A DNA stretch of 64,000 nucleotides from Acinetobacter calcoaceticus DSM 30006 = CIP 81.8 (GCF_000368965.1 NZ_KB849779.1:248001-312000); one strand, 5' to 3'. Counted from the stretch's first letter, positions 7,689-17,747 are shown. The notes: a model not told the origin generated them from the sequence alone. Made by a program: numbers and translations.

Positions 7689-9983
7689 ATGTCAAACATG
7701 CAACTCGACACTCTACGGCGCATTGTCCAAGAAGTTAATGCGTCCGTCAGTTTGCATGAATCATTAGACACCATGGTCAATCAGGTTGCTGAGGCCATGA
7801 AAGTGGATGTTTGCTCTATTTATTTACTCGATGAACGCAATCAGCGCTATGTATTGATGGCCTCTAAAGGCTTAAATCCAGAATCTGTGGGCCATGTTTC
7901 ACTGCAACTCGGTGAAGGCTTGGTTGGTCTGGTCGGGCAACGTGAAGAAATAGTTAACCTTGACAATGCACCAAAACATGAGCGTTTCATGTATTTACCT
8001 GAAACAGGTGAAGAAATTTACAACTCATTCCTCGGCGTACCTGTCATGTATCGCCGTAAGGTTATGGGTGTTTTGGTTGTACAAAACAAACTTCCTCAAG
8101 ATTTTAGCGAAGCAGCCGAGTCATTTTTAGTTACTTTGTGTGCCCAGCTTTCTGGTGTTATTGCCCATGCTCACGCGGTTGGAAATATTGACGTATTTCG
8201 TAAACCAAGTAATGGCCCTGCCTATAAAACCTTTCAAGGTGCTTCAGGTGCAGGCGGTGTTGCTTTAGGTCGCGCTATTATTTTATATCCACCTGCCGAT
8301 TTGGGTTCAGTACCTGACCGTGAAGCAGAAGATATTAGTCATGAACTTCGACTTTTAGATCAAGCCATTTCATCAGTTCGTTCAGAGATTCGTTCTTTAG
8401 ATGAAAAAATGCATGATTCATTAATGGCAGAAGAACGCGCTTTATTTAGTGTTTTCTTAAGAATGCTAGATGAAAATGCATTGCCGGCAGAAATTAAAGA
8501 ACTCATTCGTGACGGACATTGGGCACAAGGGGCTGTGCGTCGTGTCATTGAAAAGCACACTGCCCTATTTGCACAAATGGAAGATGACTATCTTCGTGAG
8601 CGAGTTTCTGATCTTAAAGATTTAGGCCGTCGTATTTTAGCCTCGCTGCAAGAAGAAGATTCTAGCCACCGTGAGCTAAGCCCAGACAGTATTTTAATTG
8701 GTGAAGAAATTAGTACTGCGGCACTAGTCGAACTACCAGTTGATAATATTGCGGCGATCGTAACCTCAGAAGGTGCTGCCAACTCACACATGGTGATTGT
8801 GGCTCGAGCACTAGGAATTCCAACTGTGGTTGGCGTCACTGAGCTGCCAGTTAACACACTTGATGATGCAGAAATGATTGTGGATGCTTATCAAGGCCGT
8901 ATTTTTGTAAATCCTCCACGTCGTTTACGCCAACGTTACAAAGAAATTCAAAAAGAAGATGAGCAGATCGCAAAAGATCTCAAACAATACGAGACAAGAG
9001 AAGCGATTACTCCAGATGGTGTATCTGTTCCACTTTACGTAAACACAGGCCTTATGATTGATGTGGTTCGCGGTGTACAACGCGGTGCTCAAGGTGTGGG
9101 TCTATACCGAAGTGAAATTCCATTCATGTTAAGGGAACGTTTCCCTGGTGAAGAAGAACAACGTGCAATCTATCGTCAACAATTGAGTCACTTCGCCAAC
9201 AAACCTGTGGTAATGCGAACTCTGGATATTGGTGCCGATAAAGACTTGCCTTACTTCAGTATTGAAGAAGAAAACTCGGCATTAGGATGGCGTGGTATTC
9301 GTTTCACGCTCGATCATCCCGAGATTTTTTCGTCACAAATTCGCGCAATGCTCAAAGCCAGTATTGGTTTAAATAATTTGCATATTTTATTGCCAATGGT
9401 GACTACAGTAAGTGAAGTCGAAGAAGTACTTTATTTACTTGAGCGTGACTGGATGGCGGTGCAAGAAGAAGAGCAAGTTAAAATTACCAAGCCAAAAATT
9501 GGAATTATGGTTGAGGTACCAAGCGTACTACTACAAATTGATGAGTTTGCTAAACTTGTCGATTTCTTCTCGGTCGGTTCAAATGACTTAACTCAATATT
9601 TACTTGCAGTTGACCGTAATAATCCACATGTGGCAAACGTTTACTCGCACTTCCACCCATCCGTTCTACGTGCTTTAACTCGCTTAGTTAAAGAATGTCA
9701 TGAATACAAAAAACCTATTAGTATTTGTGGTGAAATGGCAGGTGATCCATTATCGGCAATTCTGCTCATGGCGATGGGCTTTAATACCCTTTCAATGAGT
9801 TCGAGTAACATTTTGCGAGTACGAAAAGCAATTTGTCATGTACCTATGACAGATGCACAAAAACTACTTGATGATGTTATGAAAATGAATAATCCACTCA
9901 TTGTAAAAAGCTGGCTTGAGTACTACTTTAAAACTCACGGTTTAGCAGATATGGTCAAATCAAATCGAATCGTAAATGTTTAA
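7689..9983 (+). CDS. ptsP: PEP-protein phosphotransferase PtsP (EI-Ntr)
   Basis: First enzyme of the nitrogen phosphotransfer system; it moves phosphate from PEP to NPr and then to EIIA-Ntr, a regulatory rather than sugar-transport chain. The 764-residue protein has an N-terminal GAF sensor domain (about residues 1-165), a linker, the phospho-histidine domain (SEGAANSHMVIVARALGIP, with His as acceptor) and a C-terminal PEP-binding TIM barrel ending with ICGEMAGDP. The length is close to E. coli PtsP (748). A GGAG ribosome site precedes the ATG. A strong terminator follows. Confidence 0.95.
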   Translation: MSNMQLDTLRRIVQEVNASVSLHESLDTMVNQVAEAMKVDVCSIYLLDERNQRYVLMASKGLNPESVGHVSLQLGEGLVGLVGQREEIVNLDNAPKHERFMYLPETGEEIYNSFLGVPVMYRRKVMGVLVVQNKLPQDFSEAAESFLVTLCAQLSGVIAHAHAVGNIDVFRKPSNGPAYKTFQGASGAGGVALGRAIILYPPADLGSVPDREAEDISHELRLLDQAISSVRSEIRSLDEKMHDSLMAEERALFSVFLRMLDENALPAEIKELIRDGHWAQGAVRRVIEKHTALFAQMEDDYLRERVSDLKDLGRRILASLQEEDSSHRELSPDSILIGEEISTAALVELPVDNIAAIVTSEGAANSHMVIVARALGIPTVVGVTELPVNTLDDAEMIVDAYQGRIFVNPPRRLRQRYKEIQKEDEQIAKDLKQYETREAITPDGVSVPLYVNTGLMIDVVRGVQRGAQGVGLYRSEIPFMLRERFPGEEEQRAIYRQQLSHFANKPVVMRTLDIGADKDLPYFSIEEENSALGWRGIRFTLDHPEIFSSQIRAMLKASIGLNNLHILLPMVTTVSEVEEVLYLLERDWMAVQEEEQVKITKPKIGIMVEVPSVLLQIDEFAKLVDFFSVGSNDLTQYLLAVDRNNPHVANVYSHFHPSVLRALTRLVKECHEYKKPISICGEMAGDPLSAILLMAMGFNTLSMSSSNILRVRKAICHVPMTDAQKLLDDVMKMNNPLIVKSWLEYYFKTHGLADMVKSNRIVNV

Positions 9984-9992
9984 TATATAAAC

Positions 9993-10021
9993 AATAAAGG
10001 AGAGCAATGCTCTCCTTTATT
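9993..10021 (+). terminator. ptsP terminator
   Basis: AATAAAGGAGAGC and GCTCTCCTTTATT form a 13-bp perfect stem with an AAT loop, starting 9 nt after the ptsP stop and followed by further T residues. This is a clear intrinsic terminator shape. Confidence 0.85.
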
Positions 10022-10516
10022 TATTTTAGATAGCTTCTACGATCACTGAATATAAAAATTTCTTTTCACTCTCAGTTCTACCCTACTTTTTAAATTAAAC
10101 AAAAATACAATCGGTTTTTCAAATCAATACTTCCAGTTTAATCCATTTGAAAAATAAGACTTCTACTTCTAGTATATTTAAAGAGCGTTATTAAAAGGTC
10201 TTACTTACGTTGTTCCAACAATTGAAGAGGTAATTCTATGCATCATTATTTACAGCCTTCAGCTTATTTTTCCTCTTGTTTTTTCACCTTCATACAGTAA
10301 ATTGGAGGAATAACAATTAAAGGAATCTGATGCATTATTAAATAAAAAATAATGAGCTAACATCTCAGTGAAAAGAATTTTTAAACGGTTTCTCTCACCA
10401 TTTGTTCACTCATTTCTTTATTTGATAAACATGAGTTTTTAACCCAGAAGTCCAGGAAAATGAGCCCTACTACTTTATCAAGAGCTCAATAATTATTACC
10501 CAGAGAGAATATAACC
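10022..10516. other. Long katG upstream region
   Basis: Almost 500 nt without a confirmed gene. It holds a 20-codon ORF with a ribosome site (10238-10300), a second very strong ribosome site (GGAGGAA near 10304) ahead of a three-codon ORF at 10330, and two short AT-rich stem-loops. One of these, ACTCAT...ATGAGT around 10406-10438, is followed by five T. I looked for an OxyR-type site and could not place one with confidence. The katG ribosome site (AGAGAGAA) is at its right end. Confidence 0.5.
10238..10300 (+). CDS. Putative 20-residue leader peptide upstream of katG
   Basis: ATG at 10238 follows GAGG by about 8 nt and opens a 20-codon frame ending TAA at 10300. The product is MHHYLQPSAYFSSCFFTFIQ, which is rich in Phe, Ser and His. 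The ORF ends 216 nt before katG, in the same direction. No family is recognised. It may be a leader peptide or a chance ORF; the ribosome site and position are the only support. Confidence 0.3.
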   Translation: MHHYLQPSAYFSSCFFTFIQ

Positions 10517-12673
10517 ATGTCAGACGAATCAAAATGTCCTTTTTCAGGTCATAACTCAAAACCGGAAGTAACGGTCGGTGGTGGTACGCCTAGTTTACAT
10601 TGGTGGCCAAAACAATTACGCGTTGACTTGCTCAATCAACATTCAGAACGTTCTAATCCACTTGGTAAAGATTTTAATTACCGCGAAGAATTTAAAAAAA
10701 TTGACTACTACGCACTCAAAGCTGATATCAAAAATGTGTTAACCGATTCCCAAGATTGGTGGCCAGCCGATTGGGGAAATTATACAGGCTTATTTATTCG
10801 TTTAGCATGGCATGCTGCTGGTACATATCGTATGGGCGATGGCCGTGGTGGCGCTGGTCGCGGCCAACAACGTTTTGCACCATTAAATAGTTGGCCTGAC
10901 AATGCGAGCTTAGATAAAGCACGCCGCTTGCTATGGCCAGTTAAACAAAAATACGGTCAAAAAATATCGTGGGCAGATTTATTTATTCTTGCGGGTAACA
11001 TTGCGCTTGAGTCTTCTGGCTTCCGTACCTTTGGTTTTGGTGCGGGTCGTGAAGATGTTTGGGAACCAGACAACGATGTAAACTGGGGCGATGAAAAAGA
11101 ATGGTTAGCTCATCGTAACTCTGAAGCATTGGAAGGCAGCAATCTAGCTGCAACTGAAATGGGTCTAATTTATGTGAACCCTGAAGGTCCACAAGCCAGT
11201 GGCGATCCAAAATCGGCTGCACCATTTATTCGTGCGACTTTCGGCAACATGGCAATGGATGATGAAGAAATTGTTGCATTGATTGCTGGCGGTCATACCT
11301 TAGGTAAAACTCATGGTGCTGGCTCTGCTGATCATGTTCAGGCTGATCCTGAAGGAGCACCAATTGAACAGATGGGCTTTGGCTGGTCAAATAGCTTTGG
11401 CACAGGTGTTGGTAAAGACGCAATCACTTCTGGCTTAGAAGTTATTTGGTCGCAAACTCCAACCCAATGGAGCAATTACTTCTTTGAAAACCTATTCAAA
11501 TACGAGTGGGTACAAGAACGTTCACCTGCTGGTGCAATTCAATGGGTAGCAGCAGATGCTGAAGCGATCATCCCAGATCCATTCGACCCATCAATTAAAC
11601 GTAAGCCAACAATGCTCACTACAGATTTGACCTTACGTTTTGATCCTGAGTTTGAAAAGATCTCTCGTCGCTTCCATAACGACCCACAAGCTTTCGCTAA
11701 TGCTTTTGCCCGTGCATGGTTTAAATTAACTCACCGCGATATGGGTCCAAAAGCACGTTATTTAGGTCCAGAAATTCCTGCTGAGGACTTAATTTGGCAA
11801 GATCCATTACCGACTGCCAGCGCTATACCATCTTCTGCTAGCATTGCTGATGCTAAAGCGAAAATTGTTGCGCTGGGACTATCTGCTGGAGAGTTGGTTT
11901 CTCTTGGTTGGGCTTCAGCCTCAACTTTCCGTGGTGGAGATAAACGCGGTGGTGCAAACGGCGCACGCATTGCTTTATCGCCACAACGTGATTGGGAAGT
12001 AAACCAAAAAGCGATTGAGACTTTAACTAAAATTGAAGAAATCAAAGCATCAACTCAATTGTCATTAGCTGATTTAATTGTTCTCGCAGGTAACGTTGGT
12101 GTAGAGCAAGCTGCTCAAGCGGCAGGCTTCAATATTAGCATTCCATTTGCCCCTGGTCGTGTTGATGCTTTACAAAGTCAAACTGATGTCGAATCTTTCC
12201 AATTACTCCTCGGCCTTGCTGATGGTTTTAGAAATTGGAAAAAAGAGGGAGTTAATGCAGCAACTGAAGCATTATTAATTGATAAAGCACAACAACTGAC
12301 TTTGACTGCACCAGAGTTAACTGCATTGGTTGGTGGTTTACGTGTACTAAGTACCAACTGGGATGGTTCACAACACGGCGTATTCACTCAGCAAGTTGGT
12401 GTACTCAGCACAGACTTCTTCACGAACTTACTCGACATGTCTACGGTGTGGGCACCTGTTGATTCATCGAACGAAGTATTTGAAGGCAAAGACCGTAAAA
12501 CAGGTGCAGTAAAATTTACTGCAACACGTAATGATTTAGTCTTCGGTTCAAATTCAATCTTGCGTGCCTTAGCAGAAGTTTATGCTCAGGCAGATGGTAA
12601 AGAAAAATTTGTTCAAGACTTTGTAGCTGCATGGACTAAAGTCATGAATCTTGACCGTTTTGACTTAGCTTAA
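10517..12673 (+). CDS. katG: Catalase-peroxidase KatG
   Basis: Haem enzyme that destroys hydrogen peroxide by catalase and peroxidase reactions and, in pathogens that need it, activates isoniazid. The 718-residue protein has the two-domain family layout. Distal residues R95, W98 and H99 lie in the [11 protein letters not shown] motif, and the proximal His is H260 in [11 protein letters not shown]. Residues W98, Y219 ([10 protein letters not shown]) and M245 (GNMAMDDEE) match the covalent Met-Tyr-Trp adduct needed for catalase activity, so the enzyme should be intact. It is monocistronic, with a strong terminator downstream and a long leader that suggests extra regulation. Confidence 0.97.
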   Translation: MSDESKCPFSGHNSKPEVTVGGGTPSLHWWPKQLRVDLLNQHSERSNPLGKDFNYREEFKKIDYYALKADIKNVLTDSQDWWPADWGNYTGLFIRLAWHAAGTYRMGDGRGGAGRGQQRFAPLNSWPDNASLDKARRLLWPVKQKYGQKISWADLFILAGNIALESSGFRTFGFGAGREDVWEPDNDVNWGDEKEWLAHRNSEALEGSNLAATEMGLIYVNPEGPQASGDPKSAAPFIRATFGNMAMDDEEIVALIAGGHTLGKTHGAGSADHVQADPEGAPIEQMGFGWSNSFGTGVGKDAITSGLEVIWSQTPTQWSNYFFENLFKYEWVQERSPAGAIQWVAADAEAIIPDPFDPSIKRKPTMLTTDLTLRFDPEFEKISRRFHNDPQAFANAFARAWFKLTHRDMGPKARYLGPEIPAEDLIWQDPLPTASAIPSSASIADAKAKIVALGLSAGELVSLGWASASTFRGGDKRGGANGARIALSPQRDWEVNQKAIETLTKIEEIKASTQLSLADLIVLAGNVGVEQAAQAAGFNISIPFAPGRVDALQSQTDVESFQLLLGLADGFRNWKKEGVNAATEALLIDKAQQLTLTAPELTALVGGLRVLSTNWDGSQHGVFTQQVGVLSTDFFTNLLDMSTVWAPVDSSNEVFEGKDRKTGAVKFTATRNDLVFGSNSILRALAEVYAQADGKEKFVQDFVAAWTKVMNLDRFDLA

Positions 12674-12689
12674 TTTAGGTCAAAATAAT

Positions 12690-12720
12690 AAAAAGCCAGT
12701 TCAATTTGAACTGGCTTTTT
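12690..12720 (+). terminator. katG terminator (works both ways)
   Basis: AAAAAGCCAGTTCAA and TTGAACTGGCTTTTT form a 15-bp stem with a single-base loop between convergent katG and the MBL-fold gene. The A-rich left and T-rich right arms make it a bidirectional terminator. Confidence 0.85.
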
Positions 12721-12748
12721 AAATTTAAATATAAAGTGATCTAGGGGG

Positions 12749-13801
12749 TTACACAGTCAACTTATGCCCTTCACGAATGCAGTAAAAAGGATTAGCAAGC
12801 TTCGATGAAGCTTTGATCGCTTGTCCTAAAGCATGTTCTGGATCTTCCCGACCTTCATCAGTCAACTGGAAAGTCCGATAATGAATCGCAACAGAACGAT
12901 GGGCCTGTAAATCGAAGTGTGCATGTAATGCATCTTGTGGATTCATGTGCACATAGCTCATCAAGGCCCGTGGCTCATAAGCACCTATTGGAAGCAAAGC
13001 AACACGCGGCGCCCCATAACGTGCATGTATTTGTTTGAAATGCCCTGCATAACCAGTGTCCCCTGCAAAAAAACAATGACCTGTTTTAGCAACAACCGAA
13101 AAGCCTCCCCAGAGTGCTTTATTTTGGTCACGTAGACCACGGCCCGATCCATGCTGTGCAGGTGTATAGATTATTCTTAATTCGTGATAGGGAATTTCTT
13201 GCCACCAATCCATCTCAATCACATGAAATTCTTTTGGTAGATAAAAACCATTCCCCAATCCTGTGTAAATCGGCATTGCAAATTTTTTATGCAACCAATC
13301 GAGTGTAGCCAAGTCCATATGGTCATAGTGATTATGGCTGAGTAAAACACCATGAATAGTCGGTAATTGCTCTAACGCAAAACCCGCAGGGCATACACGG
13401 CGTGGTCCACGACCATGTAAAGGGCTTGCATAATCACACCATACTGGGTCAGTAATAAAGTTATAAAGTCCGATCTGAATTAATACTGTAGCATGCCCAA
13501 CAAACCAAACTTGCCAATCATCCAAATCTGCATGTGGTCGATTTTGAGGTAAAGCCACGGCTGTATTTATACGGGTTTCATATTCACTTTGAATATCAAC
13601 ATTCCATGTATAAGACTCACGAGTGGCTAACCAACGTAATAGCTCTTTTGAGCCCCTAGCCGGTAATTTAGGTTGTTGGTTATAAAAACGTGTATCTGAT
13701 TCACGCCCTGACTCGGGATGATAAAAAGGAGGTTTTATCCATGTATGCGTCCAACAGGACTGAGTCGGCAATTGATATGTTAATGTCGGCTTGTCTTTCA
13801 T
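12749..13801 (-). CDS. MBL-fold metal-dependent hydrolase (NAPE-PLD/UlaG-like)
   Basis: A 350-residue metallo-beta-lactamase-fold hydrolase. The metal-binding HNHYDHMD motif is seen in GVLLSHNHYDHMDLATL, with a further metal ligand in FFAGDTGYAGHF and a late His in VAIHYRTFQL. The overall pattern (TDPVWCDYASPLHGRGPRR, LLPIGAYEPR) is that of the N-acylphosphatidylethanolamine phospholipase D and UlaG-like branch. The substrate is unknown. It reads towards katG and shares its terminator. No signal peptide is visible. Confidence 0.85.
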   Translation of the reverse strand: MKDKPTLTYQLPTQSCWTHTWIKPPFYHPESGRESDTRFYNQQPKLPARGSKELLRWLATRESYTWNVDIQSEYETRINTAVALPQNRPHADLDDWQVWFVGHATVLIQIGLYNFITDPVWCDYASPLHGRGPRRVCPAGFALEQLPTIHGVLLSHNHYDHMDLATLDWLHKKFAMPIYTGLGNGFYLPKEFHVIEMDWWQEIPYHELRIIYTPAQHGSGRGLRDQNKALWGGFSVVAKTGHCFFAGDTGYAGHFKQIHARYGAPRVALLPIGAYEPRALMSYVHMNPQDALHAHFDLQAHRSVAIHYRTFQLTDEGREDPEHALGQAIKASSKLANPFYCIREGHKLTV

Positions 13802-14457
13802 GGGCTTTTCTATGCTTTAGCATCGGCAGAATGGATGTGTTCAGGTTTCTATCTTAACAATTAAAACAAATTAAGCTATGGCACTTACACTTATTTATCA
13901 TATAAATATCCTTTTTATTGTGGTCACAGCCAACATAAGTTGAATTAGCTTGCCATAAAAAATACATAGATGTGTTGGGTTTATGCGTCGATAATTACCA
14001 TTCTTATTAAGAGCACTTGTATAACATAACAATAAGTAAGCTACCGAAAGTAGCCATAGAACTACTGTGCTCCACTACCCTAGTCCTAATTTTTTCAGCC
14101 TAAAGCGTCTTCAACATATAGAGAAGAAAATATTTAGTAACAATTTCAAATTAATAGTTCTAAGAAAAGTACATTTATAAATTTATTTTATTACTCTCCA
14201 CTTTTGCATAATATGAGAATCAATCATATTAATATTTAAAACATTTAAATATTTCTTTGATTAAGTAAAGATAATGCATCCAACATCTAACAATTAATAT
14301 ATTTTATGAATTATTAAAACCCAGCTCCCCATATTAAATCCTTAATGAAAATCAAAATTCCATTTATTTTATAAATATCTAAAGTATCTTCACGCTATAT
14401 CCCTTTATGCTTTATACTTCACATAAATCATAGTAAGACATTTTTTGGATTAGTCTT
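13802..14457. other. AT-rich intergenic gap without recognised genes
   Basis: About 650 nt of very AT-rich DNA between the divergent MBL-fold gene and a LysR gene. The only clear structure I find is a small hairpin at 14040-14054 (GCTAC, loop CGAAA, GTAGC). No ORF with a plausible start and family similarity is visible on either strand, and no RNA gene is recognised. It presumably holds both promoters. Confidence 0.5.
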
Positions 14458-15363
14458 ATGGAACTACGCCACCTCCGATATTTCATTACCGTTGCTGAAG
14501 AATTAAATTTTAGTAAAGCCGCTCTTAAACTTTTTACCGCACAACCCTCCCTTAGCCAACAGATTAAAGATTTAGAAGAAGATGTTGGTGTACGACTTTT
14601 AAATCGCACTAAACGTAAAGTTGAGTTAACCGAAGAAGGCGTAGTATTTTTAGAACATGCTCGCCTCACCCTTGCTCAAGCTGAAAAAGCAGTTGCTCTA
14701 GCAAGACAGGTTTCTAAGGCTAAACAACAACTGTTACGTATCGGTTTTGTCCCCATTGCAGAAATGAAAATTTTCCCTTACGTTCTTCCCAATCTGCGAT
14801 TACAGCACCCCGATCTAATCATTGAATTATCTAACCTAAACAATACTGAACAACTTAAAGCCTTAAAAAAAGGTGAGTTGGACATTACCTTTACCCGAGA
14901 AAATACAAATAGTGATGAGATCCAAAGCCAATTTGTTTTGACTGAACCCCTGATTTTTTTACTTCCTAAAAATCATCCACTTACTCAATATGACCGAATT
15001 CCTGTCCATGCCTTACAAGGCGTTGATTTTATTATTCCTGCTGCCGAGCAGTCACAAACATTACATAACACTATTCTAGACTTTGCCAAAACTCACAATA
15101 TTGACCTCAATATTGTTCAAAAAGCAGATAGCATGTTGTTTAATATTAACTCTCTTGGTTCTGGATTAGGTTGTACTATTTTACCTGCCTACGTGGCACC
15201 TTTAGGAATCAAAAATACGGTAGTCCGCCCACTTGATATCGAGTTACCAACGCTGGATTTATTCGTAAATTACCGTAAAAACTCACAGTCTTTAGGCGTC
15301 CAAAAGTTCATTGACCAACTCACGAAAGTATTTCATCTAGATAAAAACTTAACTCACACTTAA
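14458..15363 (+). CDS. LysR-family regulator, BenM/CatM/HcaR-like subgroup
   Basis: A 301-residue LysR regulator. It begins MELRHLRYFITVAEELNFSK, the hallmark of the subgroup that includes CatM, BenM and HcaR, regulators of aromatic catabolism that are well studied in Acinetobacter. The helix-turn-helix covers about residues 15-50 (KAALKLFTAQPSLSQQIKDL); the effector domain follows from about residue 90. The next gene on the same strand, a DUF1345 membrane protein 266 nt away, is the only near neighbour, so the target cannot be told. No catabolic cluster is adjacent. Confidence 0.85.
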   Translation: MELRHLRYFITVAEELNFSKAALKLFTAQPSLSQQIKDLEEDVGVRLLNRTKRKVELTEEGVVFLEHARLTLAQAEKAVALARQVSKAKQQLLRIGFVPIAEMKIFPYVLPNLRLQHPDLIIELSNLNNTEQLKALKKGELDITFTRENTNSDEIQSQFVLTEPLIFLLPKNHPLTQYDRIPVHALQGVDFIIPAAEQSQTLHNTILDFAKTHNIDLNIVQKADSMLFNINSLGSGLGCTILPAYVAPLGIKNTVVRPLDIELPTLDLFVNYRKNSQSLGVQKFIDQLTKVFHLDKNLTHT

Positions 15364-15411
15364 TCAGAAAAGCTATATTTTATTTTTAAGTAGATGATTA
15401 ATAAGAACACC

Positions 15412-15466
15412 TTTATAAAAAGTATAAGTAAATATTATTTTTTATTTATTCTATACTTTTTATAAA
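15412..15466. repeat. 15-bp AT-rich perfect inverted repeat
   Basis: TTTATAAAAAGTATA (15412-15426) and TATACTTTTTATAAA (15452-15466) are exact reverse complements with a 25-nt AT-only-like spacer. It lies 50 nt after the LysR stop, so it may be the LysR transcript terminator or part of the DUF1345 promoter region. Confidence 0.6.
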
Positions 15467-15599
15467 CATTTTAACCCATGCTTTTGTTCTATTTTACCTA
15501 CTCGGCAAAGTAAATATCTCTTAAATATAATTAAAAAGATTGGAATAAAATCTATATAAAACTGGATATTATTTTCACCATTCAATAAAAAATAATATA

Positions 15600-15615
15600 T
15601 TTACCATGTGGTAAA
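15600..15615 (+). promoter_or_regulatory. Palindrome abutting the ribosome site of the DUF1345 gene
   Basis: TTTACCA-TG-TGGTAAA is a 7-bp dyad ending at 15615. The last A residues belong to the AAAAGGAG ribosome site of the gene starting at 15630. As RNA it could shade the ribosome site, or as DNA it could be an operator. It is short, so chance is possible. Confidence 0.35.
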
Positions 15616-15629
15616 AGGAGATTAGAAAA

Positions 15630-16307
15630 ATGGTTGCAGTATTTCAACATCTTGGACGTAGTGTACGAAACCGCCCTCATTTCTTTATTGCTTTATTTAT
15701 GGGACTTATCACAGCAAGTATTTTGACATGGTTAACTTCATGGAAATGGTCAACTATTTTATTAGTCAGCTGGAATGCTTCTGTTAGCGTATATCTATTA
15801 TATATTTTGCAACTTATGAAAAGTTGCGATCATTCAAAAATGCAACAGCAAGCCAAAAAACAAGATGAAAGCAAATGGGTCATTATGCTGATTGTTTTAT
15901 TAGCTTTAGCCATGTGTTTAGTCGCTATTCTCATCCAACTCTCACAGCTTCCTTCTGAGAGTTCTGCAAAGCTAGGGCACGTAGCTTTAGCTTTATTAAC
16001 AATTGTTTCTGCATGGTTGTTTATGCATAGCGTTTTTGCTCTACATTACGCACATGATTTCTATATGGCTTTGTCTAGAAATGAAGAAAATGGCGGTTTA
16101 GATTTCCCCGGAACAGAACATCCAACTTATCCCGACTTTTTATACTTTAGTTATATTATTGGTACCTCTGCTCAAACTGCTGATGTTTCAATTACCACCA
16201 AACATATGCGGCTTTTAAATTTATTTCACGCCGTGTTGTCATTTGGTTTCAACACCACAATTTTAGCGATTTGTATTAACATTGCTGCTGGCTTTCTTAC
16301 CAACTAA
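15630..16307 (+). CDS. DUF1345 family integral membrane protein
   Basis: A 225-residue protein with five likely membrane segments (around residues 20-50, 48-68, 85-110, 120-140 and 195-220). The segment PDFLYFSYIIGTSAQTADV is typical of DUF1345, whose function is unknown; the distant resemblance to ion-channel pore regions (FSYIIGTSAQ) has been noted, but activity is undemonstrated. It is a single gene, with a bidirectional terminator between it and the convergent GST gene. Confidence 0.8.
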   Translation: MVAVFQHLGRSVRNRPHFFIALFMGLITASILTWLTSWKWSTILLVSWNASVSVYLLYILQLMKSCDHSKMQQQAKKQDESKWVIMLIVLLALAMCLVAILIQLSQLPSESSAKLGHVALALLTIVSAWLFMHSVFALHYAHDFYMALSRNEENGGLDFPGTEHPTYPDFLYFSYIIGTSAQTADVSITTKHMRLLNLFHAVLSFGFNTTILAICINIAAGFLTN

Positions 16308-16325
16308 CTTCTTATTTATAAAAAC

Positions 16326-16353
16326 AAAAAGTCATCCGTTTGGATGACTTTTT
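16326..16353 (+). terminator. Bidirectional terminator between DUF1345 and GST genes
   Basis: AAAAAGTCATCC and GGATGACTTTTT form a 12-bp stem with a GTTT loop, flanked by A-rich and T-rich tracts, between two convergent genes. Confidence 0.85.
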
Positions 16354-16363
16354 ACTTAAAAGC

Positions 16364-16969
16364 TTAGCTGGAGAAAACCGCACCTAACGCTTGCAAACTT
16401 TCACGCTGCTGAATTGCTTCAACATAACGTGTAATGGCTGGATGTGATTCAATCGCACCCATTTTCAATTGCCATAAAAGCATTGCTCCAACACTTACAT
16501 CTGCTGCGGTAAATTGTTCGCCACACACATACGGATTTGCTTCACTCAAGCCTTGCACTAAAGCTTGGTAAGCATCGTTATAATCACCATAGCCAACAAA
16601 CATTTTTTGCTCAGGAGATACCTCTATTCCGAGGGCTTTATCAACGCCTGCAGCTTCCCATGGACCTGCCATCACAAATAACCAGCGATAGTACAAACCA
16701 CGTTTAGGGTCATCTAATGCCGGAGCCAACCCCTTGTCGAAAAATTTATCAGCCAGATAAGCACAGATCGCGCCTAGCTCATAAATCACGACATCACCAT
16801 CCACCAATACTGGCACTTTTCCAAAAGGGTTAATTTTTAGATATTCCGGTGTTTTCATTTCAGTCTTATATGCAACTTCAATGCGTTCACATTCAACACC
16901 TAATTCGACTAAAAGCCAGTCGACCACAACACCACGCGACTCTTTGTTAGTATAAAGTTTAAGGCTCAT
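16364..16969 (-). CDS. Glutathione S-transferase family protein
   Basis: A 201-residue GST. The N-terminal thioredoxin-like domain (residues 1-78) shows the conserved NPFGKVPVLVDGD loop with its cis-proline and the glutathione-binding ELGAICAYLADKF. The helical C-terminal domain (from about residue 90) carries QFTAADVSVGAML with the N-capping Asp. The likely role is glutathione conjugation or peroxide detoxification; the substrate is unknown. It follows a WYL-domain regulator by about 50 nt on the same strand, so the regulator may control it or share its transcript. Confidence 0.88.
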   Translation of the reverse strand: MSLKLYTNKESRGVVVDWLLVELGVECERIEVAYKTEMKTPEYLKINPFGKVPVLVDGDVVIYELGAICAYLADKFFDKGLAPALDDPKRGLYYRWLFVMAGPWEAAGVDKALGIEVSPEQKMFVGYGDYNDAYQALVQGLSEANPYVCGEQFTAADVSVGAMLLWQLKMGAIESHPAITRYVEAIQQRESLQALGAVFSS

Positions 16970-17018
16970 TTTTATGACTCCTTGTTTATCGTGGGTCCTA
17001 GTCTACAAAACCTCTTTG

Positions 17019-17711
17019 TCAGTTTTTGTCAGTAGTCTGCGATTCTTGTGCCCACCACTGCTGAAATAGTTGTTGCTTAAATGATGGGTATAATTCTTGG
17101 CTTAAACTCAGTTGTTGAATACGATCGAGTCGAAAATGTCGAAAATCCTGCCTTAGTTCACACCACGCAGCCAACACAATTTTGTCATTAAAGTATCCCA
17201 AGGCAAAAGGCCACAAGGTTCGAACACTACTTCGTTGCTGCTCATCATGATAATGCATCGAGATTTTGACTTGCTGCCGAATAGCTAAACGCACCTGTTC
17301 GACTCGATTTTCATCCACAGGCAGCCATGTATTAAACGCTCTTAAAGTCGTTTGCTGTAATAAATATTGCCGATGTTCAGGCAAAACAGAATTCAATTTA
17401 GCTAATACTGATGTAGATGCCGATTGTAACGATTGATCTGGCACACTTTTCAACCAATACAATGCCAAAAAAATAGCTTCGACTTCATTTTCATTGAGTG
17501 TCATTGGTGGTAATACAATATCTTCTTTAAGCTGAAAACCGATACCTGCCGATGCCTCAATTTCTACACCCTGCTCACGTAAGCTATCTATATCCCGATA
17601 GATACTTCGCACACTAATTCCCATACGCTCAGCGAGAACTTGCGCAGTGACTGGATAACGGGCTTCACGGAGTTGTTGTAAAAGATTTAATAGGCGAATA
17701 GAACGGCTCAT
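17019..17711 (-). CDS. HTH and WYL-domain transcriptional regulator (YafY-like)
   Basis: A 230-residue regulator. An N-terminal winged helix of the HTH_11 type (LLNLLQQLREARYPVTAQVL, then ISVRSIYRDIDSLREQG, about residues 5-55) is followed by a WYL effector domain (about residues 135-215, with LWPFALGYFNDKIVLAAWCE). WYL domains sense ligands such as nucleotides or DNA ends. It lies just upstream of the GST gene on the same strand, so GST is a candidate target. The 3' end is 49 nt from the GST start. Confidence 0.85.
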   Translation of the reverse strand: MSRSIRLLNLLQQLREARYPVTAQVLAERMGISVRSIYRDIDSLREQGVEIEASAGIGFQLKEDIVLPPMTLNENEVEAIFLALYWLKSVPDQSLQSASTSVLAKLNSVLPEHRQYLLQQTTLRAFNTWLPVDENRVEQVRLAIRQQVKISMHYHDEQQRSSVRTLWPFALGYFNDKIVLAAWCELRQDFRHFRLDRIQQLSLSQELYPSFKQQLFQQWWAQESQTTDKN

Positions 17712-17747
17712 ATCTCTCTTCTTATTGTTTTATTTAACTTTAGTTCA

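Noticed and set aside
10330..10341. Three-codon ORF with very strong ribosome site before katG
   Set aside because: Too short to call a gene; noted only as part of the katG leader.
10022..10516. OxyR binding site for katG
   Set aside because: I looked for the ATAG-CTAT-type spaced motif but none matched well enough to report.
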